This document shows, piece by piece, positions 1-10,600 of a DNA stretch of 13,030 nt (positions are counted from its first letter, which is position 1; the number at the start of each line of letters is the position of its first letter). The notes beneath the pieces were generated by a model. That model worked only from the letters and a program-made list of their open reading frames with translations. It searched no databases and was not told the DNA's origin. The position numbers and the translations under genes were made by a program. This stretch comes from JBLHKE01 sp047619485. Lineage in GTDB: Bacteria; Verrucomicrobiota; Verrucomicrobiia; Verrucomicrobiales; DEV007. Location: the NCBI GenBank assembly GCA_047619485.1, contig JBLHKE010000141.1:1-13030 (forward strand), in the 5' to 3' direction.

Positions 1-3000
1 CGCTCACCTTCACCCTGCCTGCCAACGCCGCCATCTTCGACGAATCGCACCCGCTCGTGTTCCACACAAAAACCCTCGTGCTGGATGTCGCTGGGACGCT
101 CGAATTCGACACCGTCGCAGTGGAGTACATCCATGATGATCCGCTCGTCCAGCTCGAGACGATGCCGGTCGCGCAACTCGAAGATCCAGCCACTATGCGC
201 GAACGTTTTTCCAACGATCTCTACCTGCGCGCCGCGAAGACTGCGGCAGGAACGACGCACGACTGGCAGCCGGCATCCGATGGCTCTGCGCGCATGAGCG
301 GCGATTTTTCTCTCGACCCGATCGCCTTCCATGCACACTTCCCCCAAGGGGCGAGCATTGATACGCCCACCGGCGGCACACTCGATTATGACAAGGGCAT
401 CCCGCTAAGCAATAGCTCGAGTCTGGTAAGCATCGTGGACGTCAAGGTCCCCTACAATATTGACTGCCCGGAAGATCCCTGCAAAGGGGGTGGCGAGGTG
501 ACCGTGACACAGATCCCAGACGGCAACCTGTTGAGCCAGACCCCGAATGGAGGCCTTTGGAGCGACGGATCAGTGGCACCTACCCAACTGCGCTGGGGCG
601 CGCGCGGCGATGGCACCACCCCGCCCACCATCCACCCAGACTACCCCTACGCCCACCGCACCGACAGCTTCACGCGCTCGTCGTTCTTCATGTCTGGCTA
701 CCAACTCTATGCCGATGACAACGCCACCCTGACGCACCCGGTCTACGGCAGCAAAGGTGGTGATCATGCCGCAGGCGTCTTGCTCAATGCAGGGTTCAAT
801 GACAATACCGTCGCACCCGACACCCGCAGTGTTACCGAGACTGCCTATATCGACGGCGAAGACTCCTATCCAGGCCTGAACTTTGTCGTTGAAACCACTG
901 GAAAAATCGGCGCGTCGCGGCTCGGCGGCAACACTAGCGATTTTACCTACGAACTCCTCGAGCCAAACAATTCCTGCAAGTACTACATCCGGCGATCCGG
1001 TGTCGCCGGTCGCCAGGTTGCTCTCGACGCCAGCTGGTCGAACCCGCTGGAGATCTACGGATTCGAATTCACCTTTAATAGTTTCCAGCTGTCGTTTCTC
1101 GAAAGCGTGCCAGAGGAGAGCTGGGTCGACGGCTCCATCGAGGTGAGTGGCTACTCCGATTTCACCCAGGGCTTCACAGGGTTGATGATGGACTGCCTCG
1201 GCGAGCTCACCGGAGCGGACATCGACCCGAACGATCTCGACAACAAATCGCTCACCTACTGGAAGAGCTTCTTCAACCCCACCTTCATGGCCTTCTCGAC
1301 CCAGGAGGTCAATCCCGGCACCTGCCCGATCATCAACGAGGGCATCCTAGTCCTCGGCGTCAAGACCGAGGTGGCGCACATCCCGACCACGCTCAACGGG
1401 GTGTTCGGGTTCCACCCCGACGGCAACCTCGCTACGCCGGCCGACGGCTTCGTGGGGATCGATGTAGCCAAGACTCCGATCACCTCCGAACTCGCGATCC
1501 CTTCAACCGTCTCGCTCGAGGGGCCGAACCAGGATTGGTCGGTGGTCTCCGTCGGCGATCTGCGCTTCAATAATCCATTGCCCTCCGGCCACCCGATCGA
1601 TAGCGTCCTCGGCTTCGTCACTTGGGGAGCGACCATCAACGTGCCCTATTTTCGCGAGCTGCAGGTGCAGTGCATCACCAGTGCTCCAGCAGGCAACAGC
1701 GCGCTGTTCCATATCACCCCAGGTTGGGATGAAGGTGGCAAGACGATCTTCGGCAACATCGATTTCGACCCGGAGCACAAGAGCTGGCCGATCGGCTCGC
1801 TGCTGCTGGAAGACTACAAGACCAACGCCGATCCGGCGTGGGTGGTGCACGCGACCCAAGATATGTTCGGCTTCATCCCACTCGACTACCCCCTCAAGTG
1901 GGACGACAACCGCCGGATGTTCCAGGCCTTCGCCCCGCAGTCGCGCGACTTCTTCGTCGTCGAGACACAGCATGACGTGCCCTACATGGACGCGAAATTT
2001 CTTAAGATCGAGTTCGGCGCGCAGTATGAGGGAATCCCGGAATTCAGTATCGCAGACGTGCTCAATTCGGAGATCAGCAAGGCCGCCGAAGCGATGACCG
2101 AGGCGGTCACCGGCGAGCTGAAGAGCGCTTTCGATGAAGCTTTTGAGGAGTTCGATAAAATGCTTTCCGACACGATGGCGGAGGCCTTCGAACCCGTTAT
2201 CTGCGAGGCGGCCGAACAGATCGTGCGCCCGCTCTACGGCACGCTGCAGTCGTCTTACAACTCGTCACTCGGATCATCGCGCAACGCCTGGGAGAACGGT
2301 TCGCTCAAGGCGGCACTGGAACAGGAAATTTATAGGGCGGGATTCGTCTCGGAACTCAACATTCAGCTGCAGCAAATCTCCAACGCCACTGGTGGGGCGG
2401 CGTCGTTTGTCGAGGAGCTCCAGGATGCCGTGGAGTTTATGATCATCGGGATCGATTCGCTCGCTAACCAGGTAAAGGTCGGGCCAGGCGGCGCGGAGTT
2501 TACCGAGAATTTACCGCCGCTCAGCGGAGACATCCGCCCCGGCATCCTCTACCAGGACTCGGGCGAATTCCAGATCGTCGATGCCCTCATCTCGGCGCTG
2601 CTCGACAAGCTACTCGAACCCGAGATTGCCGCGGTGATCAAGCCGTTGCTCGCAGACGCCGGCAGCGAGCTCAACTCCGAACTCAACGCGCTGCTCGAGG
2701 AGCTGCGACCCGCGATCGAACAGATCTCCGCAGCGCTCAATCAGGTGCGCGTGTTACTCGTTGAGATCCATGAGACACTCGATGCCGCCGGTAGTCTGAT
2801 CAATGAGATCGACGCGATCGTCCAACACGCCGTGATGGGGTCCGGGGACATGGACGCGATCCTCGAACCGCTTTACGCTATCACCGATGACTTGATCAAA
2901 GACTCGTTCGTGTCGAACGGCGTCGCCGCGGGTGACATGCTCGGCAGTAGCCTCAATATTTTCGAAGACCTGAGCGAGGACGAATTCGTGGCTCTGGTGA

Positions 3001-4130
3001 AATCCGAACTCCAGGATCAGCTGCTGCAAAGCGGCATCGTCGAGCAGGTGCAGTTCATTGCGCGGCAGAAACTCTACGACGTCCAGGCGAAGTTCAGCTC
3101 GACCATCCAATCGACCTTCACGCAGATGGCTGAGATCTGCAAAGAGGTCGTCTCCGGGGCGGTCGGTTCGCTCGACAAGAGCATCGCTCCGATGCTCGGT
3201 GACGTCGCGGCCTTCGCCGGTTCGGGCGAGATCACCGGCTACGCGGAATTCAACGGCGACTCGCTGATTAAGCTGCGCATGGACCTCGAGGCGCAGTTTC
3301 AAATGCCCGACGAGATGAAGATCCATGTCTTTCTCGAAGTCTGCGTGATCACCTCGGAGGACAACCCGGCTGGCAACGGCTGCATCGAGCCCGGCGAGAA
3401 ATTGGTCGAGGTACGCATCGGCGCGATTGATGTGCCCTTCGACTGGATCTCCGACGGCCTACGCTGCAACCTCGGCGTCAAAGTATCGCTCAAAGACTTC
3501 GACGGCGACGTCGGCCCCGATCCGCCGTTCCCAGTCGGCGTCAGCGGTTGCCTGGAACTCACCGGTGGCGAGATCGATTTCCAGAGCTTCAAGATCACCG
3601 AGTTCGGCGTGGCGATGGCGATCGGTATCGACGAGGCCTATATTGCAGCGAAGGCCGGTGTCGAATTTTCTGGCTACGAGATGGCTGCGGGCATCTTCTT
3701 TGGGCGCACCTGCACCCCCGAGCCAATCAGCTTCTGCGACCCGGACGTCGCCGCCTTACTGACACCCGGCACTACCTTTAGTGGCGTATGCATTTACGGC
3801 GAGGTGTGGCTACCGATCTCACAGATTGTGCTCGGCATCCCGCCGTCCTGCCTGTTCCGTGTGTCGGCCGGGGTCGGTGCGGGCACCTTCGTTTTCCTCG
3901 AGGGCCCAACCTTCGGTGGATCGATGCTGCTCGGCGTCTCCGGCGAGGCGATCTGCCTGGTCTCGATCGAGGGCAGCATCAAAATGACCGGGGTGCTCCA
4001 AGACGGCAAACTCAAAGCCAGCGGCAGCGGCAAGTTCGAGGCCTGCGTCGGCGTCGCCTTCATCGAGATCTGTTTCAATGCCACCGTGAAGATGACCTAC
4101 GACGATGGCAACTGGGACATGGACTACTGA
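1..4130 (+). CDS. Giant beta-rich protein with central helical block and Cys-rich C-terminus (5' end outside window)
   Basis: The frame is open from the left edge (first full codon at base 3) to the TGA at 4128-4130. At least 1375 residues are present and the true start lies upstream; the in-frame GTG at 57 is probably internal, since the coding pattern continues before it. Visible residues 1 to about 688 are beta-rich with many Gly-Asp turns. Residues about 690-1078 switch to long amphipathic helices rich in Glu, Ala, Leu and Gln, with almost no aromatic-rich strands. Residues about 1080-1375 return to alternating hydrophobic/polar strands and contain 11 cysteines (positions 1114 to 1357), which suggests disulfides and an extracytoplasmic location. 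The protein ends in an aromatic residue (WDMDY). I see no catalytic motif and do not recognise the family. The strand-helix-strand layout loosely recalls lipid-binding or AsmA-like envelope proteins, but that is only a guess. It is the first visible gene of a tight three-gene run with the two exported giants downstream. Confidence 0.93.
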   Translation, partial: LTFTLPANAAIFDESHPLVFHTKTLVLDVAGTLEFDTVAVEYIHDDPLVQLETMPVAQLEDPATMRERFSNDLYLRAAKTAAGTTHDWQPASDGSARMSGDFSLDPIAFHAHFPQGASIDTPTGGTLDYDKGIPLSNSSSLVSIVDVKVPYNIDCPEDPCKGGGEVTVTQIPDGNLLSQTPNGGLWSDGSVAPTQLRWGARGDGTTPPTIHPDYPYAHRTDSFTRSSFFMSGYQLYADDNATLTHPVYGSKGGDHAAGVLLNAGFNDNTVAPDTRSVTETAYIDGEDSYPGLNFVVETTGKIGASRLGGNTSDFTYELLEPNNSCKYYIRRSGVAGRQVALDASWSNPLEIYGFEFTFNSFQLSFLESVPEESWVDGSIEVSGYSDFTQGFTGLMMDCLGELTGADIDPNDLDNKSLTYWKSFFNPTFMAFSTQEVNPGTCPIINEGILVLGVKTEVAHIPTTLNGVFGFHPDGNLATPADGFVGIDVAKTPITSELAIPSTVSLEGPNQDWSVVSVGDLRFNNPLPSGHPIDSVLGFVTWGATINVPYFRELQVQCITSAPAGNSALFHITPGWDEGGKTIFGNIDFDPEHKSWPIGSLLLEDYKTNADPAWVVHATQDMFGFIPLDYPLKWDDNRRMFQAFAPQSRDFFVVETQHDVPYMDAKFLKIEFGAQYEGIPEFSIADVLNSEISKAAEAMTEAVTGELKSAFDEAFEEFDKMLSDTMAEAFEPVICEAAEQIVRPLYGTLQSSYNSSLGSSRNAWENGSLKAALEQEIYRAGFVSELNIQLQQISNATGGAASFVEELQDAVEFMIIGIDSLANQVKVGPGGAEFTENLPPLSGDIRPGILYQDSGEFQIVDALISALLDKLLEPEIAAVIKPLLADAGSELNSELNALLEELRPAIEQISAALNQVRVLLVEIHETLDAAGSLINEIDAIVQHAVMGSGDMDAILEPLYAITDDLIKDSFVSNGVAAGDMLGSSLNIFEDLSEDEFVALVKSELQDQLLQSGIVEQVQFIARQKLYDVQAKFSSTIQSTFTQMAEICKEVVSGAVGSLDKSIAPMLGDVAAFAGSGEITGYAEFNGDSLIKLRMDLEAQFQMPDEMKIHVFLEVCVITSEDNPAGNGCIEPGEKLVEVRIGAIDVPFDWISDGLRCNLGVKVSLKDFDGDVGPDPPFPVGVSGCLELTGGEIDFQSFKITEFGVAMAIGIDEAYIAAKAGVEFSGYEMAAGIFFGRTCTPEPISFCDPDVAALLTPGTTFSGVCIYGEVWLPISQIVLGIPPSCLFRVSAGVGAGTFVFLEGPTFGGSMLLGVSGEAICLVSIEGSIKMTGVLQDGKLKASGSGKFEACVGVAFIEICFNATVKMTYDDGNWDMDY

Positions 4131-4140
4131 CGCTTAAAAA

Positions 4141-7100
4141 ATGTACTCACACCGACCACGAAGACGACAAGTGAACCCGTTGCTGGGGGCGCTATGGATT
4201 CTCGCGATCACGCTGCTGGGCGGCGCAAGTTCGCTCGCGCAGAACCCGGGGCCAACGGTCTACACCGTCGGCAACACCTACGTGATCGATGGGGCGACCT
4301 ATGCCTACATCCTCTGGCAACCCGGCACCGCCTCCACCACCTTCGGCAAAACGTTCGCGATCTACCGTAAGGACGGTGATGCGACCTCGGCTTCGCCATT
4401 CACGAAACACTCGGTGCAGCGGGTGCAGACCGCGCCCTCGGCGATCCAGGCGATGCTCAAGCTCGGTGGTCAGATGGATTTCAACGCTGCCGTCGTGGCA
4501 GAACGCATCAACCTGCTCTACGCCGACGTGACGTTGCAGCCGGACGAGATCATCACGCCCGCGCCGACCGAGCCCGATCTCGTCGTCGCGCAGCAGCTGG
4601 CGCAGGTGCTCGAGATCGCCAAGAACGACGATAAAATTTTACAGCGCCTGTTCTTCTTTGGGAGATCACATCCAGGAATCATGATCAGCATCGGCAGTGC
4701 CTTCGCCATCAAGGTACCTGCTGGATCGGTTCACACTTACGAGGTGCGCGAGCTCGACGGTGGCGGCAACGACGCACGGGTCATCGGCCGAGTCACCCTC
4801 GACGCCAACAACCCGCTGGCACTCACCGCCCCAGGCCCGCCAGTTGCGGTGCAGCACCCGACCCCCGCCCCGTCGGCGCAGGTAGTGCGCAGTGCCAAAG
4901 ATCATCTCGCCTGCCGCTTCCGTTGGGCGACCCCCGACCCGCTGCGCCGCCTCGTGCCGCACACTTTTGGATACAATCTCTACCGCGTGAAGGAGGACTT
5001 CGCGGTCAACGCAAGCTGGCACCTGGCCGCTCCGAACATCGCTGACCTCGAGCAGGCCGTCAGCGACAGTTCGGGTCAGCCCGATCCGGATGCCGCGCAG
5101 GTGAATATCCAGTCGGTGCTGCCAGACAAAATCCTCAGCGCGGCCGAGGCCGGTGACCTCACCAATACTGAGACGATCTTTACCCACGATGACAAATCAC
5201 CACCCGACGATCGCTTCGAGAGTGGAGAGACGTTCTACTACTTCGTCGCCGCGCGCGACATCGCCGGCCACCCCGGCCCCGCCTCGAGCGGCACCCGCGT
5301 CGTCTACTGCGACCGCATCCCACCGCCCGCGCCCGCCATCGAATCGATCGACAACGTGTTCGTGAAGGGCACCGACCTTCAAACGGAAAACCTTCTTGGC
5401 ACGCAGTTCTGTAGGATCTGCATCCGACAAACTCCCAACGCACCAGCCGAGGAGGCGGTCGCCAACTACCACATCTATCGCTGGGAATACGCCCAGCAGT
5501 ATCTCTACGACGGCGGTAATCCCCTTTCCCATCGGATCGGAACCGTCAGTGCGGTCTCCGGAGAACCCTTTGTCTACTTCGACGACAACGGCCCCGGAGC
5601 ACCGATGATCACACCCGCGGACGACAGCGACGCGGGCATCACCTGGTGGTACACCGTGCGCGCAGAAGACAGCATGGCACCCGAATGCGCACCGTTTAAT
5701 CTCTCCGGACACAGCGGGCCGGCCTACTGCGTCCTACGCGATCGCAAGGGACCTGGCACGGCAACCGGCACGCTGCAACGCTGCCGTGCCGTGCTCGTCA
5801 GCCAGACCCGGGATGTCATCCAAGAGCGCAAAGTCCTCTACGAAAAACCCGATAGCTTCCCCGGGTTAGCGATTCGCGTCAAACGCCTCGACCCGATTAT
5901 CAAGAGCGCCGACATCAGGATCGACGACCCGAATCTGGGAACCACGAGCTTCGCCACAACGCGCCAATTCCCCTCGGGCGATACCATGATCGTCCTCGTG
6001 CCGTTCCAGTTGACCGGCGGCAACCAGATCATGGTGCGCGGCCGTAGCGCGACCGGCCAGCTTAGTAATTGGGCTACCACCAGCGCCGTACCGCCACCAC
6101 AGTCTGCCAGCCTACTCAACGTCTACGATTTCGAATGCTCCGCCACCGCACGCTACAGCCCAATCAGCCAAATTCCACCCGGCGAATCGCCCCCGGAACA
6201 TGAACCCATCGGCCCCGGCGGCGTGATCGTCGGCCCGACCGGCACCGTCACCCTGACGAGCGATACTTTCTACTGGCGCGTCTACCGCCGCGTCGTGCCC
6301 GTGGGTGAATACGAACTGATCGCCAGCGGCGCTGGAAAAAACTTGCCGCCACTGGTGAACTGGGGCGATTCCGCACCACCGACGACCAACGGTACAAAGG
6401 TCTGCTACTACTCGCAGTTACTCGACGAGAACGGCAACGCGGGCCCAATCACCCAACTCGGCTGCCTGCTGTTCAAATCAGGCGACCTGCCGATCCCGTT
6501 GCTCTCCGATCCGGAACTGCTCGCAGCCGTCGGCCCCGACGCACAGGTCGAGCTCAGCTTCACCTGCGACCCGGTCGGCGTCGACCGCTTCGAACTATGG
6601 TGCTCCGCCACCGGACTGGATGACGCCGGTGTCACTGGTTCAAAAATTTCGCCCAGGCTGGAAGACAACTCCGCCACCGTGCTGCCGACCGAGGACGGTG
6701 ATCTGGTATTCACGCCTTACCAGACTTTCCGTCCATCGGGCGGAAACTTCGGCGACGGCAGCTCGCAGTTCTCGCTCACGCTATTCGTCCCCGCCGGACC
6801 AAAGCTGCATTTTGCCGTGCGCGCCGTCGGCTCCGGACAGTACGACCTGCGCCCGGCGGGAGCCTTCAGCAATATCGTCTCGAAATTCTGGCAAGAACCA
6901 GACGCACCCAACCAGCCGGTCATCCCGTGGCCAGACCGTGCGCTGCCGCCGCTGCAAGCCTTGGACTTCGACATCGCTGACTGCGTCAAAGGAGAGGGTC
7001 CATTCTATGCGCAGAAATTGCCACAGGCATCAGGTGCAGCCGCCGGGATCGTGGTCGGCGCATTCAACCCCCTCACCACCGCCGACGGCAGCAACACCGC

Positions 7101-7602
7101 ATTCCCAGACAAAAGCCGCCCCCCGCTAGAAAACTTCTTCAGCTTCCGCAGCGCGAAAGGCGCCGGCGCCGTGAGTGCCGACGATCTCGAATCGATCGTC
7201 CCATTCGTCGTCTACCGCCACCAGGTCAAGAATGCGGCCAACCCGGACGTCGTGCCGAACCTCGTGCAGGTCTCGCCGCTCATCGACCGTCTCACCTACA
7301 AGGAAACCCCTGGTTTCTACCAGATCAACGATCCCTTCTTTATCTTCCCGACCACCACTCTAAATCCCCACAACGTCCGCATCCCAACGTTCGGCATCTT
7401 CAAGCGCGATGGCGGATTCAACACAGCTATCCTCAACAGCCAGATCATATTACCCAACTATCTGAAGGATTGCCACGGCCTCTACGTCTGGACCGACCGC
7501 CTGCCCGTCGTCAGTGGCGCCCTCTATCAGTACCTCCTCGTCCACTTCGACGAACGCGGTGAGGTCACACGCGTCATCCCCACCAACACCGTCCAGCAGT
7601 AG
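4141..7602 (+). CDS. Exported multidomain protein with fibronectin-III-like modules
   Basis: This 1153-residue protein starts at ATG 4141, 10 bases after the previous stop. The N-terminus has a basic stretch (RPRRRQ, residues 5-10), a hydrophobic core (about 14-28) and a likely signal peptidase I site after SSLA (residue 33), so it should be exported. A GTG start at 4171 is possible but would lose the basic n-region. No clear Shine-Dalgarno site precedes either start. The mature part is beta-rich and shows repeated fibronectin-III-like features. C-strand-like Y/F-x-x-Y-R motifs occur near residues 72, 278, 443, 712 and 1022, with a weaker one (FELW) near 817. F/G-strand-like segments such as FYYFVAARD (about 365), WWYTVRAED (about 501) and LHFAVRA (about 889) are followed by G- or P-rich turns. 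About six or seven modules are likely, several too divergent to bound by eye. No enzyme motif, cell-wall sorting signal or C-terminal membrane anchor is visible. Probable role: a structural or adhesive surface or extracellular protein, acting with its neighbours. Confidence 0.93.
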   Translation: MYSHRPRRRQVNPLLGALWILAITLLGGASSLAQNPGPTVYTVGNTYVIDGATYAYILWQPGTASTTFGKTFAIYRKDGDATSASPFTKHSVQRVQTAPSAIQAMLKLGGQMDFNAAVVAERINLLYADVTLQPDEIITPAPTEPDLVVAQQLAQVLEIAKNDDKILQRLFFFGRSHPGIMISIGSAFAIKVPAGSVHTYEVRELDGGGNDARVIGRVTLDANNPLALTAPGPPVAVQHPTPAPSAQVVRSAKDHLACRFRWATPDPLRRLVPHTFGYNLYRVKEDFAVNASWHLAAPNIADLEQAVSDSSGQPDPDAAQVNIQSVLPDKILSAAEAGDLTNTETIFTHDDKSPPDDRFESGETFYYFVAARDIAGHPGPASSGTRVVYCDRIPPPAPAIESIDNVFVKGTDLQTENLLGTQFCRICIRQTPNAPAEEAVANYHIYRWEYAQQYLYDGGNPLSHRIGTVSAVSGEPFVYFDDNGPGAPMITPADDSDAGITWWYTVRAEDSMAPECAPFNLSGHSGPAYCVLRDRKGPGTATGTLQRCRAVLVSQTRDVIQERKVLYEKPDSFPGLAIRVKRLDPIIKSADIRIDDPNLGTTSFATTRQFPSGDTMIVLVPFQLTGGNQIMVRGRSATGQLSNWATTSAVPPPQSASLLNVYDFECSATARYSPISQIPPGESPPEHEPIGPGGVIVGPTGTVTLTSDTFYWRVYRRVVPVGEYELIASGAGKNLPPLVNWGDSAPPTTNGTKVCYYSQLLDENGNAGPITQLGCLLFKSGDLPIPLLSDPELLAAVGPDAQVELSFTCDPVGVDRFELWCSATGLDDAGVTGSKISPRLEDNSATVLPTEDGDLVFTPYQTFRPSGGNFGDGSSQFSLTLFVPAGPKLHFAVRAVGSGQYDLRPAGAFSNIVSKFWQEPDAPNQPVIPWPDRALPPLQALDFDIADCVKGEGPFYAQKLPQASGAAAGIVVGAFNPLTTADGSNTAFPDKSRPPLENFFSFRSAKGAGAVSADDLESIVPFVVYRHQVKNAANPDVVPNLVQVSPLIDRLTYKETPGFYQINDPFFIFPTTTLNPHNVRIPTFGIFKRDGGFNTAILNSQIILPNYLKDCHGLYVWTDRLPVVSGALYQYLLVHFDERGEVTRVIPTNTVQQ

Positions 7603-7611
7603 CCCAAGCCC

Positions 7612-10600
7612 ATGTCCAATTCCTGCCAGCACCTCCTGCCCCCCCGCCCATCCCGCAGCAGGATCACGGTGCTATTGCTGGCACTGTGGATCATTACTCC
7701 GATCGTTCACGCAGCCCCTTCGACCGAACTGCCGCAAGAATTCTATACGGTTCTCGAAAACAGCATTGGAAGGTTCGCGATCGTCGACAAAGCCACTGGC
7801 CAAATGCGCATCGGCTCTGTCAGCGCTGCCTCTACCGCCTCATTTGCGGCCCCATTCCGCAGTCACCAGCCGGATGTTACCGCGATCACCTCCGGCTTTC
7901 TCGCCGCCGGTACAGAACAGATCGCGCTATCCTCGATCACCTCCAACCGCATCCTTTTCGCACCAGTCAATGCTACCCCGACGACCGTCTTCTTCCCCCG
8001 CGAACCCGGACCAGACGGTGTCGCCCTCATCCGTGAATCGAATGTAACTCCGCACCGCCTGCTTCTCAATTCCGTCTACGGACCAGACGCACTCCACTCC
8101 CTGGAGATGACGACCGGTACCAACCTTGGAACGCCAGCGTTCAACGATGACGTCGGGAACCTGCCCGATGTCAGATCACTCCAACCGCACTACTTGAACG
8201 CAGCATCGCGCCGCGAAGGGCTAAGCGTCTGGTACACGGCTGGCAGCCCGAGCCTGCTGACGCTCTACGACAACGGTGGCGTTATCTCCGGCCTTAACGT
8301 CGGCTCGCTGCCGGCCGACACCCGCCTCGCCACCAACGTTCGCAACATCATCGGCAATTTCATGGCGGTGGGTTTTGTCCCGGGCTCGAAGACACTTTCG
8401 CTCATCACCATCAACACCGGAGCGACGCCATGGCAGCCGGTCGCACCATTCCCTACTTTTGACCTAGGCTTTGAAGTAGGCTCCATCGCCGCCGCCACCG
8501 GACTCGGCGGCGCACCCCACGGCATCCTCATCACCTCGAACGATGGCACCCAAGCCGCGTTCGGACAGATTAACAACACCGGCACGCTCGTAAGCATCCT
8601 GCAGAATTTCACCAACACCCCCAGCCTCGTAATCAATGGTTTGCTACCCGTCCCTGGCCGCGGCATCATCCGCCTCGAAGGCAAACCCGGCAATCCGTCC
8701 ACCAGTTTTATCTTCGATGGGTGGAACGGCGGCAGCTGGGCGACCAAAGACGCAGGTGCCCTCCCGGGTGTCCTACCGGCCCAGACGGAATTCGCCAGCG
8801 TCCTCTGGTACGATGCCGAACCCCTGGTCGATCCCAAAGCCAAACTGCTCCAGATCGATGTCGAAGCCGACTGGTCGAATGGCGGCGGCACACTGCCGAG
8901 CCCTCTCACACGCGAGACTTTCGTCAGTTCCAGCAATGGGCTCGACAACCCCGTGCCCATCGCCATCACCCCACCAGCTGCCGCTACCCACGTGCTCACC
9001 AACCAGCTTCTCGCAGATTGTTCGATCGCGGTGCTGCGCCCGAACTCCGCGCTGCTCGACCCGCCGTTGAACGTCGTCCCGGCGAGTGGCGACTACGACC
9101 AGCCGGTGCTGGTCGATGCCGATTCGATCGATACCCTCTACGACATTTTCTACCGAGAGAATCGCGCGGGTGTCGCGTGGCAGGAGTATGGTTTCGCCTT
9201 CGGCGTCGGCTACCCGTCGACCTGGTTGTTCTACGCAAAACACAAAATTACAGGCGCCACCGGCCCGATCATTTCGCGCACCTACAGTTTCGATCCAGCA
9301 GACTATCCGGACTTCGACTCCGACAACGATGGCGTGCCAGACTACGTCGAACAGTGGGCAAACCTCGACCCCAACGGCGGAGCGGATTCCGATGGCGACC
9401 TGCAATCCGACATGGAGGAAATCCTCGACCAGAATGAGCCCGACGACATCACCGATTTCGAACCCGCCGCGTCGCGTAACCCGCCGTTCATCGGCCAGGG
9501 CTTCCTGCTGATCGTCGAGGCGAACGACACCAGCACCGGAGAAGCCTCGCCAGGCGAGACCATTGAAGTGCGCAACATGTCCAGCGCGGTGCTCGACGAC
9601 GCGATCGTGGAAGTCCTCACATCACCAGCAGGCCTCGGCGGCCAACTCGGTGCTCCGATCACGGTCAACACTCCAGTCTCACTACGGCACTGGGCGGTGC
9701 TCAATTCTCCGCTCTACTTCGATTTGGGCAATGTAGCCTTGCCACCTCGCGATGGGCGCGAGGTCTACAAGTTGCTAGAGATTCCTGACATCCCGTTGCC
9801 ACCAATCAATCCAATTCTCAGCGGCACCGACCTCGAGGCCGACGCAAGCGCCTGGCGCACTGCCGCCCAGGCCGCCTACGCAGCCTTCGAACCCGTCACG
9901 GCGATCACCGATATCAACCCGCTCGACACAGCTGTCGCCGTCCTCGGCGAGGCCGCGCTCTACGACGCGCTGCTGAATCTCGACCCCAGCGTCCAGACCA
10001 GCCTCGGCGTCCCGCAAGACATACCGGCCGATTCGATCGCCGGCCACTCCCTGTTCACCCTGTTCGGTGACCGCGCCAGCGATTCCGAACGCAGCAATCT
10101 GTCCGAGGCGATGATCGCCGCGCTGGAACTCGACGGCCTCAGCTTCAACAACCTGCTGGCCATCCTCGAGGCTGAAGTCGCTGCCGCCACCGATCTGCAA
10201 ACCCTCCTCACCGCCATCTACGATTGGCACGTGCTCCACTCCGATTCTGGAGACGCCGCCAACTACATGCCCGGATTGCCCTTGCCGCTCGAGGTGCTGC
10301 GCGGCCTCACCCGCGGCGACGACCTCCCGTTCGAGACCGCGCCCGACCCTCCCGGCCCACCGCATTGGGACTACCGCGCAGCGGCGACGCAGGCGCTCGT
10401 CGATTCAGCTAAAACAGATCTTGCCAACGCGCTCGCCCTCCTGCCCAGCGCCTATCGGCCGGTCGCCGACTGGACGATTGAGATTGGCTCACCGATCTTG
10501 CCCGGCGAAACCTACGGCTACACCAACATTTCCAACCTCACCCCCGTCGTGCTCGTCAACGATTTCGGTGAACTGTTCAACCTCGACCAGGGACTCGGCC

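Noticed and set aside
2073..3235. Phage tail tape-measure protein suggested by the long helical block of gene 1
   Set aside because: The block is flanked by beta-rich Cys-containing regions and by exported proteins, and no other phage gene is present.
2754..3326. 190-codon minus-strand open frame opposite gene 1
   Set aside because: It mirrors the codon pattern of the helical block of gene 1, and its product is an Asp/His/Arg/Val-rich shadow without recognisable features.
8265..9405. Long open frames on the minus strand (about 245 and 210 codons) opposite gene 3
   Set aside because: They lie fully inside a convincing plus-strand gene, their products are low-complexity and rich in Pro, Ser, Arg or Val/Gly without domains, and long antisense frames are expected at this GC content.
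9775..10365. 196-codon minus-strand open frame opposite gene 3
   Set aside because: Gly/Glu/Val-rich shadow of the plus-strand gene; no signal peptide, domain or ribosome-binding site.
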